Shown here piece by piece: positions 32,837 to 40,153 of a DNA stretch of 43,794 nucleotides. The stretch spans positions 1 to 43,794 of the forward strand of contig NZ_VTHK01000067.1 of NCBI RefSeq assembly GCF_009765355.1, given 5' to 3'. Source of the DNA: Amycolatopsis anabasis. Lineage in GTDB: Bacteria; Actinomycetota; Actinomycetes; Mycobacteriales; Pseudonocardiaceae. A program made the position numbers and the translations under genes. The notes under the pieces were generated by a model. The model ran no database searches. It saw nothing but the letters and a program-made list of their open reading frames with translations, and was not told the DNA's origin. Within the stretch, counting starts at the first letter, position 1; each line of letters begins with the position of its first letter.

Positions 32837-33526
32837 GTGCGCCTCAAGAATCCGCTCAAGCCGTTCGGCGTCATCCTGCTCGCGGCCACCGCGATCGCCT
32901 TGCCCGCCCCCGCGTCCGCGTCCTCCGGTGACGTCGGCCCCGCGATCATCGGCGGCCAGCTGGTGTCCTCCGCCCCGTGGGCCGCCGCGGTGTACCGCAA
33001 CGGTTCCTTCACCTGTTCCGGCACGATCATCGCGCCGGAATGGGTCCTCACCGCGAAGCACTGCGTCGGCAGCGGGCTCACGGTCCGCGTCGGCCACGTG
33101 ATGCGGGCCCAGGGAACCCTGGCGACAGTGCGCCAGTACCACAACAGCTCCGCCGACCAGTCCCTGCTCCGCCTCAGCACACCGGTCCAGACCAGTGCCT
33201 ACTCGAAACTCGCCGACGCCAACCCGGCGATCGGCACCACCAACCAGATCTACGGCTGGGGATACACCAGCCGGAACGGGCCGGTGTCGCCCCAGTTGAA
33301 GGTCGCCGACGTCCGGATGACCTCGATCTGCCGCGACTACTACGGCGGCCAGGCGCTGTGCACCAGCCGGATCACCGGTAACGCGTGGTCCGGGGATTCC
33401 GGCGGGCCGCAGATGATCGACGGCGTGCAGGTCGGCGTCGCCTCGACCGCGGACGGTTCGTCGACCCAGCAGTACAGCAGCGTCGCCGCGACCCGGAGCT
33501 GGATCCGCCAGACCGCCGGGGTCTGA
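32837..33526 (+). CDS. Secreted trypsin-like serine peptidase (S1A)
   Basis: 229 aa, GTG 32837 with GAGGAG seven nt upstream. Signal peptide 1-29 (FGVILLAATAIALPAPASA), short propeptide, then IIGG (mature N terminus, about 36). Catalytic residues: His in TAKHC, Asp in NSSADQSLLRL, Ser in GDSGGP. Cys pairs fit the chymotrypsin disulfides. Follows the LAL gene by 59 nt on the same strand, so co-expression is possible. Confidence 0.93.
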   Translation: MRLKNPLKPFGVILLAATAIALPAPASASSGDVGPAIIGGQLVSSAPWAAAVYRNGSFTCSGTIIAPEWVLTAKHCVGSGLTVRVGHVMRAQGTLATVRQYHNSSADQSLLRLSTPVQTSAYSKLADANPAIGTTNQIYGWGYTSRNGPVSPQLKVADVRMTSICRDYYGGQALCTSRITGNAWSGDSGGPQMIDGVQVGVASTADGSSTQQYSSVAATRSWIRQTAGV

Positions 33527-33528
33527 GG

Positions 33529-34155
33529 TCACCGGAGGTCCGCGCCCAGCCGGGCGATCCGCTCGGCCCAGGCGCGCAGTGCCGGATCCCGCCGGGCGGC
33601 CGCGCGAGTGAGCCGGACAATGTCGCCAGGCCAGTCGCCGGTCGCCCGGTCGTCCGCGCCGATCCGCTGGAACCCCCGGTCCAGCAGGCCGCTCGCCTCG
33701 GTGAAGCGCCCGCGCCGAACGGCTTTGACCGTGCCGACCGCGTTGGCGAGGGCGCTCGCCGGGCGCGACCAGTCGGCGCCGGGCTCGGCCGCGTCCCCGG
33801 CGCCCGAAGCCGTCGAGATCTCCAGATCGAGCCGCCAGAACAGCGGCAGGTCCCGGAAGGAGAAGAACAGCAGCCGCCGGTTCGCCGAGTGCCGGAAATC
33901 CGGATCAGCGCGGACCAGTTCGACCGGATGCACCGCGTCCACCGCGGCGGCCGCCCGGTCCACGCAGCGGGAGAACCGCTCGCCGGGCACGAGCCAGGCG
34001 AGGTCGATGTCGCTGTAGGCGTCCGCGGTGCCCCGGGCCAGCGAGCCGCGCGGTTCGGTCCGCGAGCCGGGGCAGGCGTCCTCCAGCGCGACGCGGAGGT
34101 CCCGCGCCACCGCGTCGCGCTCCTCGGGGCGCGGATCGGCGTCGGTGGACCGCAT
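33529..34155 (-). CDS. Pol-beta-superfamily nucleotidyltransferase
   Basis: 208 aa from ATG 34155. The catalytic motif PRGSLARGTADAYSDIDLAW (about 36-55) is the GS...DxD of the pol-beta fold; a third carboxylate is likely in RLDLEIS (about 109-115). The C-terminal half is helical. Size fits the stand-alone small nucleotidyltransferases (aminoglycoside-type or toxin-antitoxin MNT); the target cannot be named. Convergent with the S1 peptidase (2-nt gap) and divergent from the membrane protein at 34233. Confidence 0.8.
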   Translation of the reverse strand: MRSTDADPRPEERDAVARDLRVALEDACPGSRTEPRGSLARGTADAYSDIDLAWLVPGERFSRCVDRAAAAVDAVHPVELVRADPDFRHSANRRLLFFSFRDLPLFWRLDLEISTASGAGDAAEPGADWSRPASALANAVGTVKAVRRGRFTEASGLLDRGFQRIGADDRATGDWPGDIVRLTRAAARRDPALRAWAERIARLGADLR

Positions 34156-34232
34156 GGGCGCAGCCTATTCGCCGAACGGGCCCCGCCGGAGGTTGTGCGA
34201 TCGCCGTCCGGTTTGCCAAGTTGATCGCCGTG

Positions 34233-35054
34233 ATGGCGAAGCGCCGGGGGCGCGCACGAAAATCCGAAGGTCCGGGCCTGTCCACGCGCGTGCGGCGGAT
34301 CTGGGAGGCGGTCACCACCTCGCTCGCGCTGCTGACCGCGGTGTACCTGATCCTGAACACGATCGAACCCACCCGGATGTTCCTCGAACGGTACGTCCTG
34401 AAGCTGAACGAGCAGGGGCTCGTCGCGCTGGTGGCGATCATGCTCGAGGTCGCGATCGTGGCCATCTACCAGCTCGGGAGCCAGGTGCGGTCGATGCGCG
34501 CGGAACTGGCCGCGCGCACCGAACCGCAGATCCACCCCGATATCGCCAGCGTGCTGAACACGCTCAAGGTCATCTCGGAGCGGGGACGCCGGTCCGAGCG
34601 CACGGTCGAGATCCTCGGGCTGACCCTGAACACCACCTGGCCGCTGCTCGCCGCCTGGCTGACCGCGCAGGACCAGCCCGCGCACTGGCGGATCACGCTG
34701 TACTCGCTGGATCCCGCGTTCCTGGCGGAGTCCAACGAACTACCCGAGTACTGGACCGCCGAGGCCGAGCGCAGCCAGGAACGCGTCCGCGCGCTGCTGG
34801 CCGACGAGGCCGGGGAACTGCGGGCCCGCGGGGTGGAGGTCGAGCTGAAACTGTATTCCTGCGTGCCGATCGTGCACGGGTGCCGGTTCGGCAACGGGGA
34901 CGTGTTCGTCTCCTACCTGCAGTGGGCCGAATCCGGCGGGATCCGGCCGTTCAGCTTCTACGAGCGCATCCCGCGCACCGACACCTCCACCCGCGCCAAC
35001 CACTACCGCGATCTGTTCGACAACTGGCTGAGCCGGGTGGCGAAATCCGCCTAG
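34233..35054 (+). CDS. Two-TM membrane protein of unknown function
   Basis: 273 aa from ATG 34233. Basic N terminus, two TM segments (about 26-44, AVTTSLALLTAVYLIL; about 60-80, LVALVAIMLEVAIVAIY), then a soluble cytoplasmic domain with conserved-looking blocks (VHGCRFGNGDVFVSYLQWAE, FYERIPRTDTSTRANHYRDL). I recognise no family. An IS982-like element is inserted exactly at its TAG stop without changing it. The divergent neighbour is a nucleotidyltransferase; any functional link is a guess. Confidence 0.7.
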   Translation: MAKRRGRARKSEGPGLSTRVRRIWEAVTTSLALLTAVYLILNTIEPTRMFLERYVLKLNEQGLVALVAIMLEVAIVAIYQLGSQVRSMRAELAARTEPQIHPDIASVLNTLKVISERGRRSERTVEILGLTLNTTWPLLAAWLTAQDQPAHWRITLYSLDPAFLAESNELPEYWTAEAERSQERVRALLADEAGELRARGVEVELKLYSCVPIVHGCRFGNGDVFVSYLQWAESGGIRPFSFYERIPRTDTSTRANHYRDLFDNWLSRVAKSA

Positions 35055-36038
35055 ATGATCGATTCCTTGGACGTGGCGTGTCGATGGCTGCGGAGATGGG
35101 AGGAGGGTGGCCATGATCGACTGTGACGAACGACCTGGACACCCTCCTGACCGCACTCTATGTGGAGATCGACGATCATGTCGTGCCGCCTCGCCGGGGA
35201 CGGGGTCGTCGGCCCCGGCTGACCGATGCCGAGCTGCTCTGTCTTGCGGTGGCGCAGGTGTTGCTCGGAGTCGACAACGAGCACCGCTGGATCCGGTTCG
35301 CCTACTGCAGGCTGGGGCATCTATTCCGGTATCTGCCCAACCAGCCCGGCTATCACAAGCGGTTGCGCGCCGCGGCACCGATACTTGCTTCCGCGATCGG
35401 TCATCTGGCTCGGGCCAGCCCGTCGTGGTGCGACTCGCTGCGGCTGCTGGACGCCACCCCGCTGCCCTGCGCGGCATCGCGGGAGACGGTCAAGCGCAGC
35501 GACAGCGCAGGATCGGGTGGCTACGGATTCTGCGCCGCCCACACGCGCTTCTACTGGGGCTTCAAGCTGTACCTGCTCACCGCGCCGGACGGGATGCCGA
35601 TCACCTGGTGCCTGGCCGACCCCAAAATCGGCGAGCGGGAGATCTGCCTGGACCTTTTGACCATCGCCGTCGAGACCGGGGTGCTCGCCCCGGGCAGCAC
35701 CGTGCTGGCCGACAAGGGCCTGGCCGGACGCGACATCGAGGGCCAGATCGCCAACCTCGGCCTGACCATGCTGCGCCCGGACCGCCGCGACGAGAAAGCC
35801 CGCCACGGCAACCTCGGCGGAGTCCGGCAGTGGATCGAATCGGTCTACAACAGCCTCAAGGGCCAACTTGGCCTGGAGCGGCACGGCGGGCGCACCCCAC
35901 ACGGGGTATTCACCCGCGTCGCCCAGCGCCTGCTCGCCCTGGCCGCCGCCATCTGGCACAACTGGAACACAGACGCCCCCGACAAACGCAGCCTCATCGC
36001 CTACGACCACTGAACACCACCTTCACGGAATCGATCAT
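35055..36038 (+). mobile_element. IS982-family-like insertion sequence with CTAG flanks
   Basis: 984 bp. The first 12 bp of the terminal inverted repeats (ATGATCGATTCC) are perfect, extending to about 23 bp with 19 matches. CTAG flanks both ends (35051-35054, 36039-36042), either a 4-bp target duplication or part of palindromic termini. One intact transposase; likely recent insertion. Confidence 0.85.
35123..36013 (+). CDS. IS982-like DDE transposase
   Basis: 296 aa from GTG 35123, with GGAGGG upstream. DDE residues are recognisable: D in LLDATPLPC, D in VLADKGLAG, and E in WIESVYNSLKGQLG (the terminal E with Y..LK typical of IS982 and IS5 groups). Basic N-terminal region (PPRRGRGRRPRLTDAELLCL). 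Intact and full length, so possibly active. IS982 is favoured over IS5 from the overall pattern. Confidence 0.9.
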   Translation: MTNDLDTLLTALYVEIDDHVVPPRRGRGRRPRLTDAELLCLAVAQVLLGVDNEHRWIRFAYCRLGHLFRYLPNQPGYHKRLRAAAPILASAIGHLARASPSWCDSLRLLDATPLPCAASRETVKRSDSAGSGGYGFCAAHTRFYWGFKLYLLTAPDGMPITWCLADPKIGEREICLDLLTIAVETGVLAPGSTVLADKGLAGRDIEGQIANLGLTMLRPDRRDEKARHGNLGGVRQWIESVYNSLKGQLGLERHGGRTPHGVFTRVAQRLLALAAAIWHNWNTDAPDKRSLIAYDH

Positions 36039-36836
36039 CTAGTCGTCGCCGGAGATGCGGTCGCCGGTGCGGGCCAGCTTCTGCGCCAGCACGTCCAGCC
36101 CGCCGTCCACCCGGATCACCTGACCGGTCGCCGCGCCGAAGCCGTCGTCGGCGACCAGCGCGATCGCCCGGCCGAGATCCTCGGGCTTGAGCAGCCGATC
36201 GAAGACCGAGCGCTCCTTCAGGTACTGCCGCAGCCCGTCGTTGAAGACGCCCGCGGTCGCGTCGGTGTCGACCGCGCCGGGCGCGACCGCGTTGACGGTG
36301 ATCCCGTACCGGCCGGCCTCCCCGGCGATGTGGCGGCTGAACGTGTTGAGCGCGGCCTTCGCCGTCGAATGGGCGATGCTGCCGCCGAGCGTGTCGGCGG
36401 CGGTGCTCGAGACGTAGACGATCCGCCCGGCGCGCTGCTCCTTCATGATCGCCAGCACGCGCTGGGTCAGGAAGAACACCCCGGACAGTTCGCCGTTGAC
36501 CTTCGCGGCGAAGGACTCCCAGGACAGCGCCGCCAGCGGCTCGAACGGCGGCTGCGCGGTGTTGGCGTTGCACACCAGCGCGTCGATCCGGCCGTGCTCG
36601 CCGTGCACCGCGTCGACCAGCGCGTCGACCTGATCCGCTGCGCAGACGTCGGCCTGGACGGCCTGCGCGGTGCCGCCGTCGGCTTCGATGCCGTTGACCA
36701 CCGCGGCCGCGGCGTCCGCGCTGCCGCGGTAGTTGACGATCACGTGGTACCCGCGCCGCCCGAGCTCCCGCGCGGTCGCCGCGCCGATTCCCCGGCTGGC
36801 CCCGCTGATCAGCGCGACCCGCTGCGTGTCACCCAT
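36039..36836 (-). CDS. Short-chain dehydrogenase/reductase with His in place of catalytic Tyr
   Basis: 265 aa from ATG 36836. Nucleotide-binding SGASRGIG (11-18), NAN (90-92) in place of NNAG, Ser in YVSSTAAD (143-144), and the catalytic stretch AHSTAKAAL, where the Tyr of YxxxK is H156 with K160 retained. C terminus DDGFGAATGQVIRVDGGLDV is typical of FabG-like SDRs. NRYRGS (RGSA at 37) suggests NADP. Divergent from the HxlR regulator, its probable controller. Its stop codon sits in the CTAG used by the IS. Confidence 0.88.
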   Translation of the reverse strand: MGDTQRVALISGASRGIGAATARELGRRGYHVIVNYRGSADAAAAVVNGIEADGGTAQAVQADVCAADQVDALVDAVHGEHGRIDALVCNANTAQPPFEPLAALSWESFAAKVNGELSGVFFLTQRVLAIMKEQRAGRIVYVSSTAADTLGGSIAHSTAKAALNTFSRHIAGEAGRYGITVNAVAPGAVDTDATAGVFNDGLRQYLKERSVFDRLLKPEDLGRAIALVADDGFGAATGQVIRVDGGLDVLAQKLARTGDRISGDD

Positions 36837-36891
36837 GCATTTCCTCCGTGGTGCGAACGTTTTTCTTCGATGCCGCCACGCTAGCGACCGG

Positions 36892-36926
36892 GCTTACCTT
36901 TCGTAAGTACATACCTGGAGGTAAGC
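36892..36926. promoter_or_regulatory. HxlR-type operator in the SDR/hxlR divergent region
   Basis: GCTTACCT (36892-36899) mirrors AGGTAAGC (36919-36926). Between them are CTTAC/GTAAG (36893-36907) and TACCT/AGGTA (36912-36923) overlapping palindromes. The TAC-GTA half-sites resemble HxlR operators. Confidence 0.55.
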
Positions 36927-36933
36927 TCCATAC

Positions 36934-37338
36934 ATGCGTGGAGGTTCGCCGGTCAGCACGGGGGCGCAGGACCCGATGGGTGACCTGTTCAACAGCGAGT
37001 GCCCGGGTCGCGTCATCCTGGAGCACATCACCAGCCGCTGGGCGACGCTGATCCTGGCGGCGCTGCGGTGCGGGCCGCTGCGGTTCTTCGAACTGCGCGA
37101 GAAGATCGGCGGCATCAGCGAGAAGATGCTGTCGCAGAACCTGCGCACCCTCGTCCGCGACGGCCTGATCTCGCGGACCGTCGAGCCGTACACCCCGCCG
37201 CGGGTGAGCTACGAGCTCACCGATCTCGGCCGCGGGCTGACCCGGCCGCTGCAACAACTCGTGCGCTGGATCTCGGTCAACGGGGACGAGATCCTGGCCG
37301 CGCAGGACCGCTACGACCAGCAGAACGCCGAGCGCTAG
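36934..37338 (+). CDS. HxlR-family regulator
   Basis: 134 aa from ATG 36934 (GGAGGTAAG 10 nt upstream; ATG 36976 possible). Winged HTH of the HxlR type: CPGRVILEHITSRWATLILA, LRFFELREKIGGISEKMLSQ, EPYTPPRVSYELTDLGRGL. It has a single Cys (C23) near the N terminus, the position of redox sensing in some family members. Divergent from the SDR gene. The stop codon shares CTAG with the convergent rhomboid-like gene. Confidence 0.92.
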   Translation: MRGGSPVSTGAQDPMGDLFNSECPGRVILEHITSRWATLILAALRCGPLRFFELREKIGGISEKMLSQNLRTLVRDGLISRTVEPYTPPRVSYELTDLGRGLTRPLQQLVRWISVNGDEILAAQDRYDQQNAER

Positions 37339-38036
37339 CGGAGCGCTCCGAGCGGGCGGAACGAGCCCACCAGGCCCCGCCGGCGCAGCCACGGCAGCCA
37401 GCCGAGCATGCCGAGGTGCAGGGCGATGACATGCCCGGCGAAGGTGACCAGGGCGGGGATCGAGTCCGGGCCGTCGGCGAGGTAGATCAGCAGGATGCCC
37501 GATTCCAGCGCGGCGATCGTCCAGCCGCGGATCTGCGCGGGCAGGATCGGGGTCAGCGCGCCGGCCGCCGCGAACAGGCCGTAGCTGACGCCGACGTCGA
37601 GCCAGCGCGCGTCGGCGGGGGACAGCACGTGCGCGCTGACCGCCGCCATGACCGGGAGTTCGGTGGCCAGGGTGGCGAGCACGTGCCCGCTGAGGAAGAT
37701 CGCGGCCGTCCACCACGGCCCAATCCGGCGTTCCAGCGGTGCGATCATGAGCGCGAAGAGCACGGCGTAGACCGCCCAGCGGGCGTCGGTCAGCCACAGG
37801 GCGCTGGTGATCAGGGTGAGGATCGGGCGGTGCCACAGGTTGTGCACGTCCGTACTGGACAGTTCGAGCAGCCGGTCGGCCGTGCGTTGCGGCAGGACGT
37901 GCAACACGATCGAGGTGACCAGCAGGACCGCGAGGTACCAGAAGGTGAACGGCGTGGTCGACGGACGCGGGAGAGCCGCGGCGACCCGGGCCGGCCACCG
38001 CGCCGGCGCGGAATGCTCGACGACGTCCTGCTGCAC
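37335..38036 (-). CDS. Rhomboid-like membrane protein
   Basis: 233 aa from ATG 38036. Six or so TM segments (WYLAVLLVTSIVLHVL, PILTLITSALWL, WTAAIFLSGHVLATLATELP, DVGVSYGLFAAAGALTPILP, ALVTFAGHVIALHLGMLGWL). GVSYG could carry the Ser and GHVIALH the His of a rhomboid dyad, but the usual GxSG spacing is altered, so it may be an inactive or divergent member. Overlaps the hxlR stop by four bases. Confidence 0.7.
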   Translation of the reverse strand: MQQDVVEHSAPARWPARVAAALPRPSTTPFTFWYLAVLLVTSIVLHVLPQRTADRLLELSSTDVHNLWHRPILTLITSALWLTDARWAVYAVLFALMIAPLERRIGPWWTAAIFLSGHVLATLATELPVMAAVSAHVLSPADARWLDVGVSYGLFAAAGALTPILPAQIRGWTIAALESGILLIYLADGPDSIPALVTFAGHVIALHLGMLGWLPWLRRRGLVGSFRPLGALR

Positions 38037-38152
38037 TCGTCCAGTGTGCCCCGGCGAAGCTGAGAAACGGCCCGGTCTGAGCTGTGGCTCACCTGTGACC
38101 CGTGGCCGGAAATCGTTCGCCCGCCCGATCTTCCGCGGTTACGGTGTGCGCC

Positions 38153-38788
38153 ATGAAGGTGGTTCAGGGGAAGAAACTGACGTCGTTCAGTCCGCATTAG
38201 TCCCTGCGCGCGGGATACCGCGGGACGATCGTGGACGTGGGAGCCGGGGACGGCCGGTTCGTCCTCCGCACGGCTCGGGCGCGACCCGACTCGTTGGTGG
38301 TCGGGCTCGATCCGGCGTGGCGGGGGTTGGTGCCCGCCGCCGTGCGCGCCCAGCGCAAACCCGCCCGCGGCGGCGCGCCGAACGCGCTGTTCGTCTCCGC
38401 GGCGATCGAAGACCCGCCGGAACCGTTGCGCGGAATCGCCGACGAGGTCTGCGTGCAGCTGCCGTGGGGCACCTTGCTCACCGGGCTGGTCACCGGGGAG
38501 CCGGGCGTCTGCCGCGGGCTGCGGGCGATCGCGCGGCCGGGCGCTTCGCTGCGGGTGGTGATCGGCGCGGACATCTGGCGCGAGCCGGTGCCGAGCCGGA
38601 TTCGCGGGCTGCCGGAGCTGACCGCGGACCACGTCGACTCGGTGCTGGCGGACCGGCTCGCCGGGCACGGCTGGAAGGTCACCGCCTTCGGACCCCTCGA
38701 CGCGGAACTCGCGACGACCTGGGCCCGCCGCCTGGCGTCCACCCGCTCGGCGCCGACCTTCGTCGAACTCCGCGCCGAAGCCCGGTAG
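38153..38788 (+). pseudogene. KamB-like 16S rRNA (A1408) methyltransferase, interrupted by an amber codon
   Basis: From ATG 38153 the frame reads MKVVQGKKLTSFSPH, then TAG (38198-38200), then, in the same frame, SLRAGYRGTIVDVGAGDGRF and RKPARGGAPNALFVSA to the stop at 38788. Both parts align with the KamB/NpmA methyltransferase family (N-terminal GK motif, motif I VDVGAGDGR, PWGTLL). Without the TAG it would be a full 211-aa enzyme. A restart at GTG 38231 or nearby would remove the N-terminal helix. KamB enzymes methylate A1408 and give aminoglycoside resistance; activity here is doubtful. Confidence 0.75.
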
Positions 38789-38904
38789 TTCCCCGATGAG
38801 GTTTTCTCGGTAGGGGTTTTCGGGTGGTGCTCGGCGTGCTCGATGCGGCGTGGGGAACCTTGCCTTCCCGCGTGCGCCTAAGGCCGCATTGATGCTCGCC
38901 TACT

Positions 38905-39006
38905 CCGGAACAGGGAACTCGCGGCAGCAGGTCCTCCACTTGCCGCGAGTCCCCCGTTCCGGACGTGCGAGTTCCCCGTTTCGGCACACCGAGTTCCCCA
39001 TCTCGA
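38905..39006. repeat. 22-nt phased intergenic repeats (locus D)
   Basis: Three minus-strand units with exact 22-nt period (39006-38985, 38984-38963, 38962-38941) and one plus-strand unit (38905-38926) that pairs with the nearest one at 20 of 22 bases. Same family as 829-914. They fill most of the 298-bp gap between the KamB-like pseudogene and the TetR gene. Confidence 0.75.
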
Positions 39007-39086
39007 TAGGTGAGCCCGGCATCCGGGCACCCCACGAGCACGGCACCACACCACACACCGAGAAAACCCCAATGTGGCATTGGGGG

Positions 39087-39641
39087 CTATTGCGGCGATT
39101 CGTAGGCGGCGATGAAGCGCTCCATGGCGGCGTTGACGGCGTCGGCGTCGCCGGTGGTAACCAGATCGAGCAGCAGCCCGCGGGCGACGGCGAGGCCGAG
39201 GCGTGCGTGCTCGGCCACCTCGTCCTCCGGGATGCCGAAGCGGCGGCACAGCTCGGCGACCGGTCGCAGCCAGTCGTCGATGACGCCGTCCAGCAGGCCC
39301 GTGGCGCCGGGGGCGCCGCGCAGCGCCTGGCCGTAGAGCTCGAAGAACAGCCGCTCGGGTTCGCGCAGGGCCGGATCGGTGAGCCGTCGCCAGAACCGGC
39401 GGGCGACGTCCGCGGGGGACAGGTCCGGGTCGAGGTCGAGGGTGGCGAGGGCGTCCCGCTGGCGCTGTTCGACCGCGCGGGCGACCTCGATCAGCAGGTT
39501 CTCCTTGGAGCCGAAGTGGTAGAGCAGCATGCGGTGGCTGGTGCCGAGGGCGGTGGCCAGCCCGCGCAGGCTCAGGTCGCCGACGCCGTGGCGGGCGAGG
39601 TGGTCGATCGCGGCGTCGAGGAGTTTCTGGCGGGGATCCAT
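39087..39641 (-). CDS. TetR-family regulator
   Basis: 184 aa from ATG 39641. N-terminal HTH: LLDAAIDHLARHGVGDLSLR followed by GLATALGTSHRMLLYHFGSK (about 7-47). The C-terminal helical domain (ERLFFELYGQALRGAPGATG) binds an unknown ligand. Divergent from the SRPBCC gene; two abutting perfect palindromes lie between the two starts, so it very likely represses both. Confidence 0.92.
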   Translation of the reverse strand: MDPRQKLLDAAIDHLARHGVGDLSLRGLATALGTSHRMLLYHFGSKENLLIEVARAVEQRQRDALATLDLDPDLSPADVARRFWRRLTDPALREPERLFFELYGQALRGAPGATGLLDGVIDDWLRPVAELCRRFGIPEDEVAEHARLGLAVARGLLLDLVTTGDADAVNAAMERFIAAYESPQ

Positions 39642-39660
39642 CGGGCTCCTTGTGGCGGCT

Positions 39661-39692
39661 TGTACCAAGTGGTACATGTACCAGATGGTACA
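39661..39692. promoter_or_regulatory. Tandem perfect 16-bp palindromic operators
   Basis: TGTACCAAGTGGTACA (39661-39676) and TGTACCAGATGGTACA (39677-39692) abut exactly. Each has perfect 7-bp arms. They lie 20 bp from the tetR start; the possible SRPBCC start codons 39676 and 39685 are inside them, so binding would cover the transcription start. Confidence 0.8.
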
Positions 39693-40143
39693 GAAGCATA
39701 TCGACGTCGAGGTGACCACGGCGGCGGAACCCGCGGTGGTGTACGCGCTGTTGCGGGACGGGTCGAGCTGGCCGGTGTGGTCGCCGCTCGGCTCGTTCGA
39801 ACTGGCGCGGGAGGGCAGCGGCGAGCCGGAGGGGCTCGGCGCGGTCCGGGTGTTCCGCACCGGCCGGTTCACCAGCTGGGAGGAGGTCGTCGAGCTGGTG
39901 CCGGACCGGCGGTTCAGCTACGCGCTCCGGCACGGGCTGCCGTTGCGGGGCTACCGCGCGGACGTGGACCTGACTCCGGAGGGAACCGGCACGCGGATCC
40001 GCTGGCACTCGTCGTTCCGGCCGGGGATCTTCGGCACCGGCTGGTTCTACCGGTGGTTCCTGGGGCGATTCATCGCCCGGATGGCCGACGGGCTGGCCGC
40101 GCATTCGGTGGCCGTGCGCCCCCGGCAGGGGGAGGCACCATAA
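39685..40143 (+). CDS. SRPBCC-family (polyketide cyclase/dehydrase-like) protein
   Basis: 152 aa from ATG 39685 (ATG 39676 is in frame). MVQKHIDVEVTTAAEPAVVY, then WPVWSPLGSFEL, RFTSWEEVVEL and TRIRWHSSFRPG is the START/SRPBCC pattern with a hydrophobic ligand cavity. Ligand unknown. No ribosome site precedes either ATG and both are within the operator, so a leaderless mRNA is likely. Followed at 10 nt by another TetR gene, probably in the same operon. Confidence 0.82.
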   Translation: MVQKHIDVEVTTAAEPAVVYALLRDGSSWPVWSPLGSFELAREGSGEPEGLGAVRVFRTGRFTSWEEVVELVPDRRFSYALRHGLPLRGYRADVDLTPEGTGTRIRWHSSFRPGIFGTGWFYRWFLGRFIARMADGLAAHSVAVRPRQGEAP

Positions 40144-40153
40144 AGTAAGTCCC

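Noticed and set aside
36001..36573. Open frame antisense to the SDR gene running into the IS
   Set aside because: Shadow of the SDR coding frame with a GC-artefact composition.
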